From Planctomycetota bacterium (GTDB lineage: Bacteria; Planctomycetota; SKW154), in NCBI GenBank assembly GCA_026418755.1, contig JAOAAR010000059.1, positions 1-8,929 on the forward strand: a DNA stretch of 8,929 nt. Reading direction: 5' to 3'. The notes beneath the pieces are model-generated. The model worked only from the letters and a program-made list of their open reading frames with translations, was not told the DNA's origin and did no database searches. The translations under genes and the position numbers were made by a program. Below, piece after piece: positions 6,468-8,929 of the stretch. Position 1 is the first letter of the stretch; each line of letters begins with the position of its first letter.

Positions 6468-6959
6468 TCACCAGTTGACTATATCATCCACTTTACTGCT
6501 ACTGTCGCGGTAATTATCTTTCAAATCAGGGCCACAAGACCACAAGTCAAAAGTATCTTTATTGTGAATCCCCTCTCTCGTATTGTTTTTCTCATCGTAT
6601 GCGCTGCGGTATCTATATGGAGTTTTCCAAGGGTCTGCAATCACCTTTTTACCTGGCACATATTTGGACTGAACCAAGTCTTTCTCTTTTATGTCAAGCA
6701 ACCGCTCAGGCCCATAAAGAGTCACATCACAGACGGCAACTATTCCAGCATCGTTAGGATAGTCTGCTATGGGATAATAACCTCTTTTTGCTTCGTATTC
6801 GTTGAGTGCGACTGTTATGTTCTTTATCATACTCTCCGCAGCCGTTATGTTGGCACGCTTTATGGCACCTCCGAAAGCGACTACAGCAATTGTTATGAGA
6901 ATGGACAGAATCAACATCACCACCAACAACTCAATCAATGTGAACCCTTTTTCCTTCAT
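6468..6959 (-). CDS. GspG-like pseudopilin (first gene of the pseudopilin set)
   Basis: This 163-aa protein has a short leader MKEKG, then FTLIELLVVM with Glu5 of the mature chain and one hydrophobic helix to about residue 29. The N-terminal helix continues as AAESMIKNITVALNEYEAKRGYYP, the typical GspG helix-to-YP turn. The C-terminus has DPWKTPYRY (109-117) and FDLWSCGPD (137-145) followed by KVDD (156-159), which match the GspG calcium region. It is therefore a second GspG-type subunit, near the usual size. Cys77 and Cys142 could form a disulfide outside the membrane. The ATG at 6959 has AAGGAG 6 bases upstream; a TTG at 6977 is in frame but its AAAGGAGG is only one base away. It heads the operon behind a plausible promoter, and its stop lies 23 bases before the next start. 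Confidence 0.85.
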   Translation of the reverse strand: MKEKGFTLIELLVVMLILSILITIAVVAFGGAIKRANITAAESMIKNITVALNEYEAKRGYYPIADYPNDAGIVAVCDVTLYGPERLLDIKEKDLVQSKYVPGKKVIADPWKTPYRYRSAYDEKNNTREGIHNKDTFDLWSCGPDLKDNYRDSSSKVDDIVNW

Positions 6960-6965
6960 TTCTTT

Positions 6966-6971
6966 CTCCTT
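6966..6971 (-). promoter_or_regulatory. Ribosome binding site of the first pseudopilin gene
   Basis: AAGGAG on the minus strand lies 6 bases before the ATG at 6959. A second, even stronger AAAGGAGG lies upstream at 6979-6986 but is too close to the in-frame TTG at 6977 to serve it well. The tandem arrangement is unusual. Confidence 0.7.
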
Positions 6972-6992
6972 CTTCAATCCTCCTTTATCGCA

Positions 6993-7021
6993 ATTTTAGT
7001 CTCCGCCCTACCCTTTTGCAA
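6993..7021 (-). promoter_or_regulatory. Putative sigma-70-type promoter of the pseudopilin operon
   Basis: On the minus strand TTGCAA (7021-7016) is followed after 17 bases by TAAAAT (6998-6993). This matches the -35 at 4 of 6 and the -10 at 5 of 6 positions with ideal spacing. A start near 6986 would give a leader of about 27 bases before the ATG at 6959. The call rests on consensus matching only. Confidence 0.5.
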
Positions 7022-7036
7022 TCTCTTTTCTTCTCA

Positions 7037-7074
7037 AGACGGAAACAAAACATTCTCCGTTGCAATTTCCGTTA
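7037..7074. promoter_or_regulatory. Possible operator: repeated TCCGT half-sites between divergent promoters
   Basis: ACGGAAA (7039-7045) is an inverted match to TTTCCGT (7066-7072), and a further TCCGTT at 7056-7061 repeats the TCCGTT at 7068-7073 exactly 12 bases later. Three related half-sites thus lie between the two promoter candidates of the divergent region 6960-7161, where no gene is seen. A regulator binding here could control both the pseudopilins and the carboxylase gene. No known operator is recognised. Confidence 0.3.
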
Positions 7075-7088
7075 AATCGTCAGAGAAG

Positions 7089-7116
7089 TTGAAAATCATG
7101 ATAGGAATTGGATAAT
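7089..7116 (+). promoter_or_regulatory. Putative sigma-70-type promoter of the carboxyltransferase gene
   Basis: TTGAAA (7089-7094), a 16-base spacer and GATAAT (7111-7116) match the -35 and -10 consensus at 5 of 6 positions each. Transcription from about 7123 would give a leader of roughly 39 bases to the ATG at 7162. The position also argues against a longer protein starting at the TTG at 7108, which would lie within the promoter. Confidence 0.55.
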
Positions 7117-7132
7117 CTATACATTCAAATAA

Positions 7133-7148
7133 GTCTTTCAGTCTTTCA
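7133..7148 (+). repeat. Tandem octamer GTCTTTCA x2 in the 5' leader
   Basis: Two perfect, adjacent copies of GTCTTTCA lie between the predicted transcription start and the ribosome site AAGGAG (7150-7155). In RNA, UCUUUC of the first copy (7134-7139) can pair with GAAGGA (7149-7154), six pairs with one G-U, which would cover the ribosome site. Whether this matters is unknown. Confidence 0.6.
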
Positions 7149-7149
7149 G

Positions 7150-7155
7150 AAGGAG
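7150..7155 (+). promoter_or_regulatory. Ribosome binding site deciding the carboxyltransferase start
   Basis: AAGGAG lies 6 bases before the ATG at 7162. The in-frame ATG at 7156 touches the site directly and the TTG at 7108 lies in the promoter, so 7162 is the best start. Confidence 0.75.
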
Positions 7156-7161
7156 ATGGAG

Positions 7162-8715
7162 ATGGGACGGACAAAGAAAATGATAGAGAGATTAAAGGAG
7201 TTGCGAGCAAAAGCGGAAGAAGGAGGGGGAAAGGAGAAGATAGAAGAGCAACATAAGAAAGGGAAGATGACTGCAAGAGAGCGAATCAACGCATTGTTAG
7301 ATGAAGGAAGTTTCAACGAGATGGATGCGTTTGTGGAACATCGATGCAGTGATTTTGGAATGGCAGAGAAGAAAGTATTAGGTGACGGAGTGGTGACAGG
7401 GTGGGGAAAAATAAGGGGGAGGACAGTATATGTTTTTTCGCAGGACTTCACAGTATTCGGTGGTTCGCTTGCAGAAATGTTTGCGTTGAAGGTGTGCAAG
7501 ATAATGGACCTTGCATTGCGGAACGGTGCGCCCGTCGTAGGATTGAACGATTCAGGAGGAGCAAGAATCCAAGAAGGAGTACTGTCGCTTGCAGGTTACG
7601 GAGACATTTTTTACAGAAATGTAATCTCATCGGGAGTCATTCCACAGATTTCGGTCATTTTAGGTCCCTGTGCGGGAGGAGCAGTCTATTCTCCTGCAAT
7701 AACAGACTTCATCATTATGACGAATAAGACTTCGCATATGTTCATAACAGGACCAAAAGTCATAAAAGTGACAACAGGAGAAGATGTAACCTTTGATGAC
7801 CTGGGGAGTGCGATGACACATAATTCGAAGTCAGGAGTTGCCCACTTTGCAGCAGAGGATGAGAAGGAGGCGCTTTCTCTGGTGAGACGGATTCTGTCTT
7901 ATATTCCGTCGTCGAATCGAGAGAAGCCACCTTATGAGGAGACGGGGGACCCGCCAGGAAGAATGGATACAAAACTGGATGAAGTGATTCCTGATGTCTC
8001 GACGAAGCCGTATGATGTGCATGATGTGATAAAGCGGGTTGTGGACAACGGAGAGTTTTTAGAAGTACACAAGCATTGGGCACCAAACATAGTGGTAGGG
8101 TTTGCGCGGCTCGGAGGTCACTCTGTAGGCATCGTTGCAAATCAGCCGAGAATGCTTGCCGGATGCCTTGACATAAACTCATCTACGAAAGGGGCTCGAT
8201 TTGTGAGATTCTGTGACTGTTTCAATGTACCGCTTGTGACATTCGTTGATGTTCCTGGATTTCTGCCTGGTACGCAACAAGAGTGGGGCGGAATCATACG
8301 GAACGGAGCAAAACTTTTGTATGCGTTTGCGGAGGCGACCGTGCCCAAACTGACGGTTATTCTGAGAAAGGCTTACGGTGGTGCTTACGATGTTATGTGT
8401 TCGAAGCATATTGCGGCGGACTTAAATTTTGCTTGGCCTAGTGCGGAAATAGCAGTGATGGGAGCAAAAGGAGCGGTAGAGATTATTTTCAAGAAAGAGA
8501 TAGAGCAGGCGGAGAAGCCTGAAGAATTCGAGGATAAACTGATAGAAGAGTATGAGGAGAAGTTTGCCAATCCGTATGCGGCGGCGAAATATGGATACAT
8601 TGACGATGTGATTGAGCCGCATCAGACGAGACCAAAACTGATCGCAGGATTAGAGAGTTTGATGAACAAAGAGCAGAAACTGCCGTGGCGCAAGCACGGT
8701 AACATTCCTCTTTAA
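7162..8715 (+). CDS. pccB: Propionyl-CoA carboxylase beta subunit (carboxyltransferase; methylmalonyl-CoA decarboxylase alpha alternative)
   Basis: This 517-aa protein is a full-length biotin-dependent carboxyltransferase of the crotonase-fold PccB/MmdA family. It moves CO2 between carboxybiotin and propionyl-CoA, giving (S)-methylmalonyl-CoA. Visible signatures are the N-terminal GKMTARERI, the first half's LNDSGGARIQEG and oxyanion loop GPCAGGA (168-174), and the second half's VDVPGFLPG and AYGGAYDVM (404-412). Asp410 is the position that selects propionyl-CoA in actinobacterial PccB, where acetyl-CoA types carry Ile. The ATG at 7162 is set by AAGGAG 6 bases upstream. No biotin carboxylase or carrier gene is adjacent, so the same chain could serve a carboxylase, a transcarboxylase or a sodium-pumping methylmalonyl-CoA decarboxylase. 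With the mutase gene at 9-1667 it makes up the propionyl-CoA/succinyl-CoA route. A lipoprotein gene starts 13 bases downstream. Confidence 0.93.
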   Translation: MGRTKKMIERLKELRAKAEEGGGKEKIEEQHKKGKMTARERINALLDEGSFNEMDAFVEHRCSDFGMAEKKVLGDGVVTGWGKIRGRTVYVFSQDFTVFGGSLAEMFALKVCKIMDLALRNGAPVVGLNDSGGARIQEGVLSLAGYGDIFYRNVISSGVIPQISVILGPCAGGAVYSPAITDFIIMTNKTSHMFITGPKVIKVTTGEDVTFDDLGSAMTHNSKSGVAHFAAEDEKEALSLVRRILSYIPSSNREKPPYEETGDPPGRMDTKLDEVIPDVSTKPYDVHDVIKRVVDNGEFLEVHKHWAPNIVVGFARLGGHSVGIVANQPRMLAGCLDINSSTKGARFVRFCDCFNVPLVTFVDVPGFLPGTQQEWGGIIRNGAKLLYAFAEATVPKLTVILRKAYGGAYDVMCSKHIAADLNFAWPSAEIAVMGAKGAVEIIFKKEIEQAEKPEEFEDKLIEEYEEKFANPYAAAKYGYIDDVIEPHQTRPKLIAGLESLMNKEQKLPWRKHGNIPL

Positions 8716-8728
8716 GAGGAAGTAGTTT

Positions 8729-8929
8729 ATGAATCGCCTTCCGATTGTTGCACTTTTTCTTCTGCCTCTCTTGGGCGGCTGTGTGCTGCGCGAGTTTCTC
8801 ATCCAAAGCGAGCCTGCAGGTGCAGAAGTCTTTCTTGATGGCAGATACATTGGGAAAACCCCCTTGAAGCAGAGTTTTGATTTTTACGGGACACACCGTG
8901 TCGTTCTGCGAAAAAACGGATACATCGCC
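8729..8929 (+). CDS. PEGA-domain lipoprotein, N-terminal part (cut by the window end)
   Basis: The first 67 codons are present. A hydrophobic signal (residues 3-15) ends in the lipobox LGGC with Cys18, so the mature protein should be a lipid-anchored envelope protein. From about residue 25 it reads as a PEGA domain: QSEPAGAEVFLDGRYIGKTP with the typical SxPxGAxVxxDG and GxTP elements, then FYGTHRVVLRKNGY, the closing strand-turn pattern (G-x-H/Y-x-V-x-L-x-K-x-G-Y). PEGA is a small beta domain found in surface proteins of many phyla; lipoproteins of just this kind are frequent in Planctomycetota. The ATG has GAGGA 8 bases upstream and lies 13 bases after the carboxyltransferase stop, so it may be cotranscribed although the function seems unrelated. 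The C-terminal part is outside the window. Confidence 0.8.
   Translation, partial: MNRLPIVALFLLPLLGGCVLREFLIQSEPAGAEVFLDGRYIGKTPLKQSFDFYGTHRVVLRKNGYIA

Noticed and set aside
5899..6513. Open frame of about 200 codons on the plus strand opposite the GspG gene
   Set aside because: The opposite strand encodes clear pseudopilins with ribosome sites; this frame shows no family features.
7108..7161. Longer carboxyltransferase N-terminus from a TTG at 7108
   Set aside because: The TTG lies in the promoter candidate and lacks a ribosome site; family length fits the ATG at 7162.
9..7180. Similar N-termini MGRT(R/K)K of the mutase and the carboxyltransferase
   Set aside because: Only six residues are alike and the proteins differ afterwards; chance or a shared basic start is the simplest explanation.
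1..8929. tRNA, rRNA, CRISPR, insertion sequence or phage signatures
   Set aside because: No cloverleaf, repeat array, transposase or integrase motif was seen on either strand.

Overview
The window is a stretch of bacterial chromosome with densely packed protein genes and no RNA gene, CRISPR array, insertion sequence or phage gene that I can see. Coding strands are strikingly purine-rich, Shine-Dalgarno sites are strong (AAGGAG or GGAGG types, usually 6-7 bases from the start codon), and the proteins are rich in Lys and Glu. That would fit a free-living, possibly thermophilic bacterium. A PEGA-domain lipoprotein and a cluster of several pseudopilins recall Planctomycetota and related uncultivated phyla, but the phylum cannot be fixed from this sequence alone.

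Layout. On the plus strand, 9-4307: the large catalytic subunit of a split methylmalonyl-CoA mutase, an M28 zinc aminopeptidase-like protein, a small membrane protein with an anti-sigma-type zinc finger, and an exported protein of three beta-sandwich repeats; the last two overlap by 4 bases. On the minus strand, 6959 down to 4317: four consecutive pseudopilin genes in the order GspG-like, GspG, GspH/FimT-like, GspI/PilV-like. This set meets the plus-strand genes tail to tail, only 9 bases apart. From 6960 to 7161 lies a divergent regulatory region with a plausible sigma-70-type promoter in each direction and repeated TCCGT-type half-sites between them. On the plus strand from 7162: a biotin-dependent acyl-CoA carboxylase carboxyltransferase subunit (propionyl-CoA type), then the start of a PEGA lipoprotein cut by the window edge.

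How the genes fit together. The carboxyltransferase and the mutase belong to one pathway: propionyl-CoA to methylmalonyl-CoA to succinyl-CoA, or the reverse in propionate formation. The cobalamin-binding mutase subunit, epimerase, biotin carboxylase and biotin carrier protein are all absent here and must be encoded elsewhere. The pseudopilins would form the pseudopilus or minor-pilin complex of a type II secretion or type IV pilus-like machine whose ATPase, platform, secretin and prepilin peptidase also lie elsewhere. The exported repeat protein and the PEGA lipoprotein point to the cell envelope. No complete new system is visible. The most interesting points are the sensor-less zinc-finger membrane protein coupled to an exported protein (with a possible 11-codon leader), the orphan pseudopilin operon with two GspG-type subunits, and the organised divergent control region.
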